Assembly (NCBI GenBank): GCA_964569085.1
Contig: CAZMTA010000008.1
Location: 1 to 64,000 of the forward strand
Reading direction: 5' to 3'
Length of the DNA stretch: 64,000 nucleotides
Source of the DNA: JAJCZZ01 sp964569085
GTDB lineage: Bacteria > Gemmatimonadota > Gemmatimonadetes > Longimicrobiales > Gaopeijiaceae
The number at the start of each line of letters is the position of its first letter. Position 1 is the stretch's first letter. Below are positions 33,163-42,060 of this stretch, one piece after another. The notes under the pieces were generated by a model. That model saw only the letters and a list, made by a program, of their open reading frames with translations, had not been told where the DNA came from and did no database searches. A program made the translations under genes and the position numbers.

Positions 33163-33708
33163 TCAGGGCTGGGCCAGCGTCAGGATCCGGCGCTCCAGCG
33201 AGCCGTCGGAGGTGCACGCCACCGCCTGGCCGCTGAACTCCCGGGGCTTGGCCGACGCCTCGACCCGGACGCGGGCCTGGGTGCCCTCCTCCACCGGGAC
33301 GAGCTGCACGGTGAGGCCCATGGTCACCTCGTACTCGTTGGCGTAGGGGCGGGCCGTGGGCCCCGAGCCGCAGTCGACCCACTCGGCGGGCCGCTTCCCC
33401 TCGATGCGCCGGACCCGGAAGCCCCGGTTGCCCATGATGCGGGCCCGGGGATCGGAGTAGGTGACCTCGACGCCCAGCGTCTCGAACACGCCCGGGAGGC
33501 GGACCCACACGCTGTCCGGCGGCGCCAGGATGAGCCCGTCCACCCTCCGCTCCTCGGCGATGGCGCGGACCTCGGACGCCCCGCCCCGGCTGTCGACCCG
33601 GGTCGTGCGGTCCCGGGCGGCCCCCACCGGCACGTCGGGGCCCGAGGCGCAGGCGGCCACGGCCGCCACGCCGAGGAGAACGAGGACGGAGCGGAGGACG
33701 GGGCGCAT
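33163..33708 (-). CDS. Predicted lipoprotein, function unknown
   Basis: 181-residue lipoprotein with a typical signal and lipobox, LVLLGVAAVAACASG, with Cys20 as the likely lipid anchor. The mature part is a mixed alpha/beta domain of unknown family; conserved-looking segments are RVDGLILAPPDSVWVRLPGV and RARIMGNRGFRVRRIEG. A CGSGPTARPYANEY stretch precedes a beta-rich end. ATG at 33708 opens the signal sequence; the upstream extension in the same frame is antisense shadow. It is separated from fumC by 155 bases and from the SDR gene by 104. Confidence 0.7.
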   Translation of the reverse strand: MRPVLRSVLVLLGVAAVAACASGPDVPVGAARDRTTRVDSRGGASEVRAIAEERRVDGLILAPPDSVWVRLPGVFETLGVEVTYSDPRARIMGNRGFRVRRIEGKRPAEWVDCGSGPTARPYANEYEVTMGLTVQLVPVEEGTQARVRVEASAKPREFSGQAVACTSDGSLERRILTLAQP

Positions 33709-33812
33709 GGCGACTCCTGGACGGCGGGACGGACAGGACCGGGAGCAACGTAGACGCGGCCCCCGGCCCTCGCCAGGACGCGCCGGGGAAGTCCCCCGGC
33801 GTGCCCGCTCCC

Positions 33813-34535
33813 CTAGCTCTTCGGGGGCTGGGCCGGCCGCATCTCCACCCGGCTGACGTGGGCACCCTTGGGGTAGGAGAGGAGCTGCATGACCGTGCGG
33901 GCGCAGTCCTCGCCCTGGAGGCGCCAGTCCCGCTCCTCCTGCTCCTCGCGGCCGCCGAAGTACGTGTTCACGCTCCCGGGCATGACGATGCTCACCCGGA
34001 TGCCCTCGTGGCGGACGTCGAGCATGGTGGCCTCGGTCATCCCCAGGAGGCCGAACTTGCTGGCGTTGTAGCCCGCGCCCCCGGCGAAGGTGTTCCGGCT
34101 CGCCAGCGATCCGATGTTGATGATCCAGGCGTCGTCGGACCCCTTGAGGTGGGGGATGGCCGCCTTGGAGCAGTAGAAGACGCCGCCCAGGTTCACGTCG
34201 ATCTGGAGGCGCCACTCCTCGACGCTCATCTCCTCGATGGACTTGAAGATCCCGAGGCCGGCGTTGTTGACCAGGATGTCCAGGCCGCCGAGCCGCTCGA
34301 CGGTCTCGCTCACGAGGCGCGCGCACGACTCCGGATCCGAGACGTCGGTGGGGATCCCCACGACCTCGCCCCCGCCCCGGCCCGCCAGCGTCTCGGCGGC
34401 CTGGGCCACCTCCTCTTCGGTCCGGGCGCAGATCGCCACGGAGGCGCCCGCGTCCACGAGCTCCTCGGCGATGGCGTAGCCGATTCCCTTGGTGCTTCCG
34501 GTGACGATGGCGACCTTCCCGCTTAGATCCATCAT
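33813..34535 (-). CDS. SDR family oxidoreductase
   Basis: NAD(P)-dependent short-chain dehydrogenase of 240 residues. It has the cofactor loop VTGSTKGIGYAIAEELVDAG, NNAG in LVNNAGLGIFKS, Ser in NIGSLASRNTF, and Tyr/Lys in YNASKFGLLGMTE. The acidic/basic pattern after the second strand (CARTEEEVAQ) favours NADPH. The substrate is unknown. The start is taken at the ATG at 34535 (MMDLSGK), 101 bases from the divergent SDR gene start. The two SDRs are not close paralogs. Confidence 0.85.
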   Translation of the reverse strand: MMDLSGKVAIVTGSTKGIGYAIAEELVDAGASVAICARTEEEVAQAAETLAGRGGGEVVGIPTDVSDPESCARLVSETVERLGGLDILVNNAGLGIFKSIEEMSVEEWRLQIDVNLGGVFYCSKAAIPHLKGSDDAWIINIGSLASRNTFAGGAGYNASKFGLLGMTEATMLDVRHEGIRVSIVMPGSVNTYFGGREEQEERDWRLQGEDCARTVMQLLSYPKGAHVSRVEMRPAQPPKS

Positions 34536-34636
34536 GACGCTCCCGCTGCTGTGTGGCGTGGTGTCTGGGTGGGGGTGCCCGGGCCGGATAGCTTTCGGGC
34601 CGGGATGCACGTGTACTCCGAACCAGGGGAATCGTT

Positions 34637-35389
34637 TTGACCGACCGACCGGAGCGAGGCGCGGCGCTGGTCACCGGAGGGGCCGTCCGGGTGGGCCGCG
34701 CCGTGGCGCTGGGGCTGGTGGACGCCGGGTACGACCTGGTGGTGACCTACCGCTCGTCGGGCGACGCGGCCCGGGCGCTGGCCGACGAGGTGGAGGCGCT
34801 GGGGCGGAGCTGCACGCTGGTCCGGGCCGACCTGGCCGAGCCCGGGGCCGCCGAGGAGGTCGTCCAGGCGGCCCGGGAGGGCCCCGGGCGCCTCGACGTG
34901 GTCGTGAACAGCGCCGCCGGGTTCGACGAGACCCCGCTCCTGGAGGTGGACGCCGGGACGTGGGACCGGATCATGGCCGTGAACGTGCGGGCGGCCCACC
35001 TGGTGGTGCGGGCCGCCGCCCCCCTGCTCCGGGAGCCCCGGGGGTGTGTGGTGAACATCACCGACCTCTCGGCCTTCCAGGCGTGGTCGGCGCACCCGGT
35101 CCACGCCGTCTCCAAGGCGGCGCTGGCCCACCTCACCCGGGTGCAGGCCCGGGCGCTGGCGCCGGAGATCCGGGTGAACGGCGTGGCGCCCGGGGCGGTG
35201 CTCCCCCCGGAGGACTACGACGAGGCCCGCTGGCGGAAGCTGGAGGAGCGGACCCCCCTGGGCCGGCTCGGCACCCCGGAGGACGTGGTGCGGGCGGTGC
35301 TCTACCTGGTGCGGGCGCCCTTCGTGACCGGCGAGATCACCGTGGTCGACGGCGGCCGGCTTCTGGGTCCCTCCGGCCCGCCCGCCTGA
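34637..35389 (+). CDS. SDR oxidoreductase, pteridine-reductase-like
   Basis: Short-chain dehydrogenase of 250 residues whose cofactor loop reads TGGAVRVGRAVALGLVDAG, the T-G-x3-R-x-G-R-A pattern seen in pteridine reductases (PTR1/FolM) rather than the usual TGxxxGIG. YRSSGDAARAL (the PTR1-type serine for the NADPH phosphate) and VVNSAAGFDETPLLE (compare NNASxFxPTPL) also fit. The active Ser-Tyr-Lys region is less typical: the canonical Tyr appears as His in VHAVSKAALAHL, which needs checking. TTG at 34637 is the start, with GGGGA about eight bases upstream. Folate or biopterin reduction is an inference. Confidence 0.75.
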   Translation: MTDRPERGAALVTGGAVRVGRAVALGLVDAGYDLVVTYRSSGDAARALADEVEALGRSCTLVRADLAEPGAAEEVVQAAREGPGRLDVVVNSAAGFDETPLLEVDAGTWDRIMAVNVRAAHLVVRAAAPLLREPRGCVVNITDLSAFQAWSAHPVHAVSKAALAHLTRVQARALAPEIRVNGVAPGAVLPPEDYDEARWRKLEERTPLGRLGTPEDVVRAVLYLVRAPFVTGEITVVDGGRLLGPSGPPA

Positions 35390-35396
35390 GACGACG

Positions 35397-35431
35397 ACGG
35401 GGCCGACGGCCGGGCGGGCCGCCGGCCCCGT
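35397..35431. terminator. Strong GC hairpin between converging genes
   Basis: ACGGGGCCG (35397-35405) pairs with CGGCCCCGT (35423-35431), and an inner five-pair stem closes a five-base loop after one mismatch. It lies between the pteridine-reductase-like SDR stop and the thioredoxin reductase stop. No T-tract flanks it, so a Rho-dependent or bidirectional end is more likely than a classical terminator. Confidence 0.5.
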
Positions 35432-35456
35432 GGCCGTGCTGGAAGGAGCGGGGACG

Positions 35457-36473
35457 TCAGTCGCCCGCCGCCTCCACCGTCTCCTGGGAGAGCGCTTCGG
35501 CGCCGCCGTGGGCCAGCCAGCGCTCGGCGTCCAGGGCGGCCATGCACCCCGTGCCCGCGGCGCTCACCGCCTGGCGGTAGTAGTCGTCCATGACGTCGCC
35601 GGCGGCGAACACCCCGGGCACCGACGTGTTGGTCCGGAAGTTCACCGGGCAGTCGATGTAGCCGTTCTCCTTGAGCTTCACCTGCCCGTCGAGGAAGCCG
35701 GTGTTGGGGTCGTGGCCGATGGCCACGAACATCCCGCCCACCTCGATCTCCCGCTCCTCGCCGCTCTCGGTGTCCTGGAGGCGGACGCCGGTGATGACGT
35801 CGTCGCCCAGGACCTCGGTCACGACGCTGTTCCACTCGAAGCGGATCTTCTCGTTGGCGAAGGCCCGCTCCTGCATGATCTTCGACGCCCGCAGCTCCTC
35901 GCGGCGGTGGATGACCACCACCTCCTCGGCGAACTTCGTGAGGTAGAGGGCGTCCTCCATGGCCGAGTCCCCCCCGCCGATCACCGCCAGCCGCTGGCCG
36001 CGGAAGTGGGGCAGCGCGCCGTCGCACACGGCGCAGGCGCTCACCCCGCCGCCGCTCTGGGCCAGCCGCTCCTCGTTGTCCAGGCCGAGCCAGCGGGCGT
36101 TGGCGCCGGTGGCCACGATGACCGCGTCGGCCCGGACCTCCGTCCCGCGGCTCGACTTGAGGAGGAAGGGGCGCTGGTCGAAGTCCACCTCCACCACGTC
36201 CTCGGTGAGGATGCGCGTCCCGAAGCGCTCGGCCTGGGCCCGCATCTCCATCATGAGCTCCTGGCCCGTGACGCCGTCGCGGAAGCCCGGGTAGTTCTCC
36301 ACCTCGGTGGTGAACATGAGCTGCCCGCCGGGGATCATGGTCCGGCTCCCCGCCCCCTCGAAGACGAGGGGCTCGAGCTCGGCCCGGGCGGCGTAGATGG
36401 CCGCCGTCCAGCCCGCCGGGCCGGACCCGATGATCACCACCTGCTCGCGCTCCCTGGCTCCCGCGTCGCTCAT
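35457..36473 (-). CDS. trxB: Thioredoxin-disulfide reductase
   Basis: NADPH- and FAD-dependent enzyme that reduces thioredoxin. The 338-residue product has the FAD loop IIGSGPAGWTAAIYAARAE, GGQLMFTTEVENYPG, the redox pair CAVC in SACAVCDGALPHF, the NADPH loop VIGGGDSAMEDALYL and the FAD-closing ATG-like VFAAGDVMDDYYRQAV. Length is slightly above E. coli TrxB (321). ATG at 36473 is preferred over a GTG nine bases upstream. It is followed, in transcription order, by the hairpin at 35397. Neighbour 36547 encodes a fold relative without the CxxC. Confidence 0.95.
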   Translation of the reverse strand: MSDAGAREREQVVIIGSGPAGWTAAIYAARAELEPLVFEGAGSRTMIPGGQLMFTTEVENYPGFRDGVTGQELMMEMRAQAERFGTRILTEDVVEVDFDQRPFLLKSSRGTEVRADAVIVATGANARWLGLDNEERLAQSGGGVSACAVCDGALPHFRGQRLAVIGGGDSAMEDALYLTKFAEEVVVIHRREELRASKIMQERAFANEKIRFEWNSVVTEVLGDDVITGVRLQDTESGEEREIEVGGMFVAIGHDPNTGFLDGQVKLKENGYIDCPVNFRTNTSVPGVFAAGDVMDDYYRQAVSAAGTGCMAALDAERWLAHGGAEALSQETVEAAGD

Positions 36474-36546
36474 GTCCGTCACCCTCGTCTGCTGTGCGTT
36501 GATCCCGGGACGGCGCCTCCGGGGGCGTCCCGTCCCGGACGGTGCG

Positions 36547-37557
36547 TCACGCGTCCTTGAAGACCTTCATGTTCGTGGAGTGCCCCGGGTTCACCCGGGC
36601 CTCGGGATCCACGAAGTGCACGGCGTTGTTGACCGCCACCGCCGCCTCGGAGAAGCCCGTGGCGATGAGGTCCAGCTTCCCCTCGTAGTCCACCACGTCC
36701 CCGGCGGCGTAGATGCCCGGGATGGTCGTCTCCATGAGGGCGTTGACCCGGATCCGGTTCTTCTCGATGTCCAGGCCCCAGTTCTTGATGGGCCCGAGGT
36801 CCGGCTTGAACCCGAGGAAGGTGAGGATCGCGTCGCACTCGAGGTCCACGTCCTCGTCGGTGCGGTTGTCGAAGATCGTCACGCCCTCCACGTCGTCGGC
36901 GCCGTGGATCTCCCGGACCTCGTGGAAGGTGCGGAGCCGGACCTCGCCCTTCTCCACCGCCTCCATGGTCTGGGTCACGGTGTTGGCGTGGGCCCGCCAG
37001 CCGTCGCGCCGGTGCACCAGCGTCAGCTCCGACGCGATGTCCTTCAGGATCAGCACCCAGTCCAGCGCCGAGTCGCCGCCGCCCACGATCACCACCTTCT
37101 TGTCCCGGTAGGTCTCGGGATCCTTCACGGCGTACTCGACGCCGTGATGGAGGAAGGTGTCGTAGCCCGGCACGTCGAGCTTGTTGGGGTCGAACGCGCC
37201 CTTTCCCCCGGCCACCACCACCGACTTCGACAGGTACGTCCCGCCCCGGCACTCCAGCTTGAAGTGACCGCCCTCCCAGCTCACCATCTTCACCGGCTCG
37301 TCCAGGATCTCCTCCGGGTCGAACTGGCGGGCCTGGCGGATGAGGTTCTTGGCCAGGTCCTTGGCGAGGATCCGGGGGAAGCCCCCCACGTCGAAGATGT
37401 CCTTCTCCGGGTAGAGGGCCATGAGCTGGCCCCCGAGCTCCGGGAGGGAGTCCACGATGCGGCAGGAGGCGCCGCGCATCCCGGCGTAGAAGGCGGCGAA
37501 CAGGCCGGTGGGCCCGCCGCCGATGATGGTGATGTCCTTTATGGAGTCGTCGGTCAT
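36547..37557 (-). CDS. Ferredoxin--NADP+ reductase (thioredoxin-reductase-like type)
   Basis: Flavoenzyme of 336 residues that moves electrons between ferredoxin and NADP(H). It shares the TrxR fold (IIGGGPTGLFAAFYAGMRGA, GGQLMALYPEKDIFDVGGFP, VVIVGGGDSALDWVLIL, GIYAAGDVVDYEGKLDLIA) but has no CxxC redox pair. This is the known feature of the FNR-like group (YumC, CT1512). The long C-terminal tail ending HSTNMKVFKDA is also typical. It stands 73 bases upstream of trxB on the same strand, so the two may be cotranscribed. Confidence 0.92.
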   Translation of the reverse strand: MTDDSIKDITIIGGGPTGLFAAFYAGMRGASCRIVDSLPELGGQLMALYPEKDIFDVGGFPRILAKDLAKNLIRQARQFDPEEILDEPVKMVSWEGGHFKLECRGGTYLSKSVVVAGGKGAFDPNKLDVPGYDTFLHHGVEYAVKDPETYRDKKVVIVGGGDSALDWVLILKDIASELTLVHRRDGWRAHANTVTQTMEAVEKGEVRLRTFHEVREIHGADDVEGVTIFDNRTDEDVDLECDAILTFLGFKPDLGPIKNWGLDIEKNRIRVNALMETTIPGIYAAGDVVDYEGKLDLIATGFSEAAVAVNNAVHFVDPEARVNPGHSTNMKVFKDA

Positions 37558-37700
37558 GCTGACTGGAGGTCGCTGCGGGAGAGACGGACGGAGGTCCCGG
37601 CGGATCCGCCGGAGCCTCGTAGTCTAACCCCAAGCGGGGGAGGTGAAAACGCCGCGTCCCGCCTGCCCCCCCGCCCTCGCCGGAGCGGGAACGACGACCC

Positions 37701-38972
37701 TCAGACCCGGGAGGCGGGCGGCTCCCCCGCCCCGGCGCCCCGGTAGAAGTCCGAGGCGCGGTAACGGGCGTGGCCCCGCTCGACCAGGAGCTTCACGCCG
37801 ACGGCTCCGGGCACGGCCAGCAGAAGGCCGACGAACCCGAAGAAGTAGCCGCCCACGGCCAGCGCCAGCACCACCAGGACCGGGTGGAGCCCCACGGAAT
37901 CGCCGACGATGCGGGGGCTGACCACCGCGCCCTCCAGCCCCTGGGCCACCCCGTAGACCACCGCCACCTTGAGCAACGAGAGCCCCACGCTCCCGCTCAC
38001 CAGGGCGATGAAGACGGCCGGGATCAGGCTCAGCACGAGCCCCAGGTAGGGGACCACGCTGAACACCGCCACGATCAGCCCCAGGGTGCCCGCGTAGGGG
38101 AACTGCGCGATCCAGAGCCCGATCCCGGTGATGGCGCCGATGGCCAGGGCCACGGTGAGCTGTCCCCGGAGGTACCGGCCGAGGAGCTCGTCGTACTCCC
38201 GGGCGAAGGCCACCCACCCCTCCCGCCGATCCGGGGGCAGGAGCTCCGTGGCGGCGGCGGTCATCCCGTCCCAGTCCCGGAGGAGGTAGAAGGTCAGCAC
38301 GGGCGTCAGGACCACGTAGCCCAGGATGCCGACCAGCACGCCCAGGCCCCGCCCCACCCCCGTCACGCCCTCCCAGACCCAGAGCCCCAGCGCCTCGCTC
38401 CGCTCCTGGAGGAAGGCCACCACGGTCTCCGAGTCCACGCTGCGGAGACGCTCCAGGATCGCGTCCTCGTCCACGAAGGGCAGGTCCATGCGCAGGAGGC
38501 TCGAGCGTCCCGACTCGAGCCACCCCGCCACCCGCTCGAAGAAGACCGGGGCCCGGCTCGTGAGCTCCCCGAGCTGCTCCACCGCCGCCGGGATGGCCAC
38601 GAAGAGGAGGAGCGCCAGGAGCCCCACCACCGGGAGGGTGAGCAGGACGATGGACCACACCCGGGGAATGCCCCGGTCGCACAGCCAGTCCGTGGGCGGG
38701 TCCAGGATGTAGGCCAGGACGAAGGCCAGGACGAAGGGGGCCAGGAGCGTCCCGGTGGTCGAGAGCACCCAGAGGAAGGCGAGCACGCCCGCCGTCGCCA
38801 GGAGGGCGCCGTGCCCCGGCTGTCCCCGGAACGGATACAGGACGGCCCAGAGGACGAAGAAGAGGAGGAAGGGGTTCAGCAGATCCCGGAGCCCCAGGAG
38901 GAAGAGGCCGAGCACCAGGACGACGGCCACCGCTTCCACGATGCGCCAGAGCCCCGGCGCCCGCTCAACCAT
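37701..38972 (-). CDS. AI-2E family transporter (PerM-like membrane protein)
   Basis: Integral membrane protein of 423 residues with about eight hydrophobic helices in the family's order: three to four at the N-terminus (VVLVLGLFLLGLRDLLNPFL, LAFVLAYILDPPTDWLCDRG), a soluble middle (about 110-200), then VILTPVLTFYLLRD-like and EYDELLGRYLRGQL, and the final GLVLSLIPAVFIALV. The PP-x-D motif is typical of the AI-2E (TqsA/PerM/YdiK) group. Function is variable in the family: solute export or Na/H exchange. The start overlaps the nudix stop by eight bases. Confidence 0.88.
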   Translation of the reverse strand: MVERAPGLWRIVEAVAVVLVLGLFLLGLRDLLNPFLLFFVLWAVLYPFRGQPGHGALLATAGVLAFLWVLSTTGTLLAPFVLAFVLAYILDPPTDWLCDRGIPRVWSIVLLTLPVVGLLALLLFVAIPAAVEQLGELTSRAPVFFERVAGWLESGRSSLLRMDLPFVDEDAILERLRSVDSETVVAFLQERSEALGLWVWEGVTGVGRGLGVLVGILGYVVLTPVLTFYLLRDWDGMTAAATELLPPDRREGWVAFAREYDELLGRYLRGQLTVALAIGAITGIGLWIAQFPYAGTLGLIVAVFSVVPYLGLVLSLIPAVFIALVSGSVGLSLLKVAVVYGVAQGLEGAVVSPRIVGDSVGLHPVLVVLALAVGGYFFGFVGLLLAVPGAVGVKLLVERGHARYRASDFYRGAGAGEPPASRV

Positions 38973-39465
38973 CCGTCGTCTCCGGGGAGGCCTGGAGGCG
39001 GCGGCGGGCCTCCGCGACCACGGCCCGCGCGTTGTCGTAGGTGATCCGGGCCTCCGCCTCGTCCAGCGGGACCCAGGCGCACTCGGTGATGCCTTCGTCG
39101 GCCTCCGGCACGGGCTCGCCCTCCCGGGACTCCATGGTGAAGAAGGTGCAGTACTTGTGGATGAGTCGGGGCCCGCTGCGGAAGAACCAGTCGATGGTGC
39201 CCAGCTCCTCTCCCAGCGCCAGATCCCTCAGCCCCGTCTCCTCCGCGACCTCGCGGACCGCGGCCTCCCCGGGGCTCTCCCCTTCCTCCACGTGGCCCTT
39301 GGGGAGCCCCCAGTTCTGGTAGGGGTCCCGGATCAGGAGGACGCGGGCCCCACCCTCGCCGGGGCGCAGGACCACGCCTCCGGCGCTCCGCTCCTCGACG
39401 GCCCGCCGGCGCCGGCGGCCGCCCCGATCGACTCTCTTCGGCCTAGAAGATGGAGAGTCGGACAT
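38965..39465 (-). CDS. NUDIX hydrolase
   Basis: Hydrolase of about 166 residues that cuts nucleoside diphosphates linked to another moiety. The Nudix box is complete: GHVEEGESPGEAAVREVAEE continues with TGL. N-terminal to it, NWGLPKGH follows the usual pattern. A basic N-terminal 25 residues (RVDRGGRRRRRAVEE) is unusual. The gene overlaps the mlaD-like gene by 23 bases and the AI-2E gene by eight. Diadenosine tetraphosphatase-like activity is possible but not certain. Confidence 0.88.
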   Translation of the reverse strand: MSDSPSSRPKRVDRGGRRRRRAVEERSAGGVVLRPGEGGARVLLIRDPYQNWGLPKGHVEEGESPGEAAVREVAEETGLRDLALGEELGTIDWFFRSGPRLIHKYCTFFTMESREGEPVPEADEGITECAWVPLDEAEARITYDNARAVVAEARRRLQASPETTDG

Positions 39466-40450
39466 AGCGCCGCGGATTCTCGCGGAGGTCCTGCAGGAGC
39501 AGGTCGAGCTGCTGCAGGACGCCCTCGGCGCGGAGAGCCAGCGTCGAGTCCGCGAAGAGCCGGCCGATGGTGCCCTCGCCGGCGGCGACCTGGGCCGTGA
39601 GGCGGTCGAGGCGCGCGAAGGCCGAGTCCGCCCGTTCCAGCGCGGAGCCCAGGTCCTGGCTCGGCTCCCGGAGGTTCGCCGCGATCTCCTCCACGTTGCG
39701 GGTGGTGCCCGCGATGTTGGAGAGGATGGAGTCCACCTGTCCGCCCCCGAGGATCGCCTCGACCTCGGCGAAGGAGGACCGGGCGGCGCGGGACGCCTCC
39801 TGGATCTCCCGGAGGGCGCTGTCGGCCTTGGCGGTGAGCTGGGACGTGCTGGCGGACTCCCGCTCCACGAAGGAGGCCAGGTCGGCGGTGAGCGCCTCCA
39901 CGTTGGCCACGGCCGAAGCCATGTTCGTGGCCGTCTCCTCGTTGAAGGCCACCTCGAGCCGGCTGGAGAGCTCGGCCACGTTGTCCGAGATCTGCTCCGC
40001 CGAAGCCGTCAGGCGGGAGAGCTCGGGGAGCGCGTAGCCCCCCAGGACCAGGGTGTCCCGGGCGAGCTCGGAGGGGGGGACGTCGTAGAAGTCCACGTTC
40101 GGGTACCGCTCGGGCCCCACGATCTCCGCCTGCCACGCGCCGAAGAACGACTCGGGAGCCAGGACCACGCCCGCGACCTCGGCGTAGGGGAGCGCGTTCT
40201 CCAGGAGGAGGCGGACGCGCACGGCGTCGCCGCCGGGCTCGACCTGGATGCCGTCCACCTGCCCGACTTTCACGCCGCGGAACTTCACCGAGTTGCCCTC
40301 GGTGAGCTGCGAGACGTCCCGGAGGAGGACCTCCACCACCACCGACGGGCGCCCCCAGTTGGTGCCCTCGAGGTAGAGGGTTCCCACGACGCCCACGACC
40401 AGGGCCAGGATGATGACCAGACCCACCATGAACTCTCGGCGCCGATTCAC
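39443..40450 (-). CDS. mlaD: MCE/MlaD-family lipid-transport protein
   Basis: Substrate-binding ring subunit of an Mla-type phospholipid transporter, anchored in the inner membrane and projecting into the periplasm. The 335-residue product has one N-terminal membrane helix (MVGLVIILALVVGVVGTLYL), the MCE domain (GNSVKFRGVKVGQVDGIQV, about residues 40-115), then a long coiled-coil helix set (ATNMASAVANVEALTADLAS, ILSNIAGTTRNVEEIAANLR) typical of long MCE proteins. GTG at 40450 overlaps the ATPase stop (GTGA). The upstream extension of the frame is shadow. Confidence 0.9.
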   Translation of the reverse strand: MNRRREFMVGLVIILALVVGVVGTLYLEGTNWGRPSVVVEVLLRDVSQLTEGNSVKFRGVKVGQVDGIQVEPGGDAVRVRLLLENALPYAEVAGVVLAPESFFGAWQAEIVGPERYPNVDFYDVPPSELARDTLVLGGYALPELSRLTASAEQISDNVAELSSRLEVAFNEETATNMASAVANVEALTADLASFVERESASTSQLTAKADSALREIQEASRAARSSFAEVEAILGGGQVDSILSNIAGTTRNVEEIAANLREPSQDLGSALERADSAFARLDRLTAQVAAGEGTIGRLFADSTLALRAEGVLQQLDLLLQDLRENPRRYVRLSIF

Positions 40451-41196
40451 GTCGTCTCCTCCATCAGTTCTGGCTTCCCCTCGATGAATCCACGGACCAC
40501 GGGATCCTGGCACGCCTTGAGCTCGTCCGGGGTTCCCTCCCACCGGACCCGCCCATCGTAGAGCATGGCGATGCGATCCGAAATCCGGTAGGCGCTCTCC
40601 ATGTCGTGGGTGATGACGACGCCGGTCACCCCGAGCTCCTGCCGCATCCGGATCACGAGCTCGTCCGTCTGGGCCACGGTGATGGGGTCCAGCCCCGTCG
40701 TGGGCTCGTCGTACAGGAGGTAGGTCGGCTCCGTGGCGATGGCGCGGGCGATCCCCACCCGCTTCTGCTGTCCGCCCGAGAGCTCCGAGGGGAAGCGGTC
40801 CTGGTAGCCGTCCAGCTCGACCAGGTCCAGGCACTCCCGGACCCGGTCGGCGATGCCGGCCTCGCTCAGCTCCCCGACGCGACGGAGCCCCATCCCCACG
40901 TTCTCCTCGATGGTCATCGAGTCGAAGAGGGCGGCGAACTGGAAGACGTATCCCACCCTGCGGCGGAGCTCGTACAGCGATTCCTGGTCCAGGCGGGAGA
41001 CGGCCGAGTCGTCCACCCAGACGTCCCCGGAGTCCGGCCGGATGAGGCCGACGACGTGCTTGAGCGTCACCGACTTGCCGGCGCCGGAGCGGCCGATGAT
41101 CGACAGGGTCTGCCCCTTGTCGATGTCCAGGCTGAAGCCCTTCAGCACCTCCTTGGAGCCGAAGGACTTGTGGAGGTCGGAGAGGCGGATGCTCAC
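40447..41196 (-). CDS. mlaF: MlaF-type ABC ATPase for lipid transport
   Basis: Cytoplasmic ATPase of the MlaFEDB-type complex, 249 residues. Walker A GRSGAGKSVTLKHVVGLIRP, signature SELSGGQQKRVGIARAIATE, Walker B YLLYDEPTTGLDP and switch VVITHDMESAYR are complete. VFQFAALFDSMTIEENVGM (Q-loop) is typical of MlaF/Ttg2A. GTG at 41196 overlaps the mlaE stop as GTGA, and the stop overlaps the mlaD start in the same way. The small STAS subunit MlaB is not encoded here. Confidence 0.93.
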   Translation of the reverse strand: MSIRLSDLHKSFGSKEVLKGFSLDIDKGQTLSIIGRSGAGKSVTLKHVVGLIRPDSGDVWVDDSAVSRLDQESLYELRRRVGYVFQFAALFDSMTIEENVGMGLRRVGELSEAGIADRVRECLDLVELDGYQDRFPSELSGGQQKRVGIARAIATEPTYLLYDEPTTGLDPITVAQTDELVIRMRQELGVTGVVITHDMESAYRISDRIAMLYDGRVRWEGTPDELKACQDPVVRGFIEGKPELMEETT

Positions 41197-41978
41197 AGGA
41201 GGACCGCCGCCCAGAAGGCGTCCAGCACCAGGATGATCATGCTGGACACCACCACGGCGCGGGTCGTGGCGTGCCCGACGCCCGCGGCGCCGCCCCGGGT
41301 GGTGAAGCCGAAGAAGCAGCCCACCGCCGTGACCGTGGTGCCGAAGCTCGCGGCCTTGATGGCGGCGAACTGGACGTCCCACGGCTCGAAGAAGAGGCGG
41401 AGCCCCTTCACGAAGTCGTGGGTGGACATGTCCAGAAGGGCCAGGGACGTGCCCCACCCGGCCACGATCCCGATGAGGTTGGCCAGCATCACCACCATGG
41501 GGAACATGACGAGGCCCGCCAGGACGCGCGGGACCACCAGGTACGCCACGGGATCGTACGCCAGCGTCTCCAGGGCGTCGATCTGCTCCGTGACCCGCAT
41601 GGTGCCGAGCTCGGCGGCGATGTTCGCCCCGACCCGGCCCGAGAGGGCGAGGCCGGTGAGGACCGGCCCCAGCTCCATGATCATGGTCTTCCCCACCAGG
41701 GCGCCCACGAAGTACAGGGGCACGGTACCCGTGAAGGTGTAGGAGGCCTGGAGGGCCAGCACGATGCCGGTGAAGGTCGCGATGAAGAGCGCGATGGGCA
41801 CCGAGGCCACGCCCACGGCGGCCATCTGGGGGATGAGGTGGGGCCCCCACATCTCCACCTTCCGCAGCGCGCGGAAGGCGTCGGTGCTGAGGTAGCCGGC
41901 GCTGCCCACGGCCTTCACGCCCGTGACGGCCCTCCGGCCGAGGCCTTCGATGGGGGCTCGGATGGAGAAGGAGGACAT
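41193..41978 (-). CDS. mlaE: MlaE-type permease of the lipid transporter
   Basis: Inner-membrane subunit, 261 residues with five or six helices. The MlaE/DUF140 signature is clear: GRVGANIAAELGTMRVTEQI followed by DALETLAYDPVAYLVVPR. Later, ASFGTTVTAVGCFFGFTTRG and GVGHATTRAVVVSSMIIL match the family tail. It starts a five-gene coupled unit (mlaE, mlaF, mlaD, nudix, AI-2E). The upstream gene is about 82 bases away and small. Confidence 0.93.
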   Translation of the reverse strand: MSSFSIRAPIEGLGRRAVTGVKAVGSAGYLSTDAFRALRKVEMWGPHLIPQMAAVGVASVPIALFIATFTGIVLALQASYTFTGTVPLYFVGALVGKTMIMELGPVLTGLALSGRVGANIAAELGTMRVTEQIDALETLAYDPVAYLVVPRVLAGLVMFPMVVMLANLIGIVAGWGTSLALLDMSTHDFVKGLRLFFEPWDVQFAAIKAASFGTTVTAVGCFFGFTTRGGAAGVGHATTRAVVVSSMIILVLDAFWAAVLL

Positions 41979-42060
41979 GATCGATGGGATGGAGGTGGAG
42001 GGATTGGGGAGGGGCTACACCACGAGGCCCCGGGCGTTCAGCGGCGACGCGCGTCGCCCG

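Noticed and set aside
40451..40834. N-terminal extension of the MlaD-like protein
   Set aside because: Lies wholly within mlaF and is Gly/Arg/Pro-rich; the GTGA junction gives the right start.
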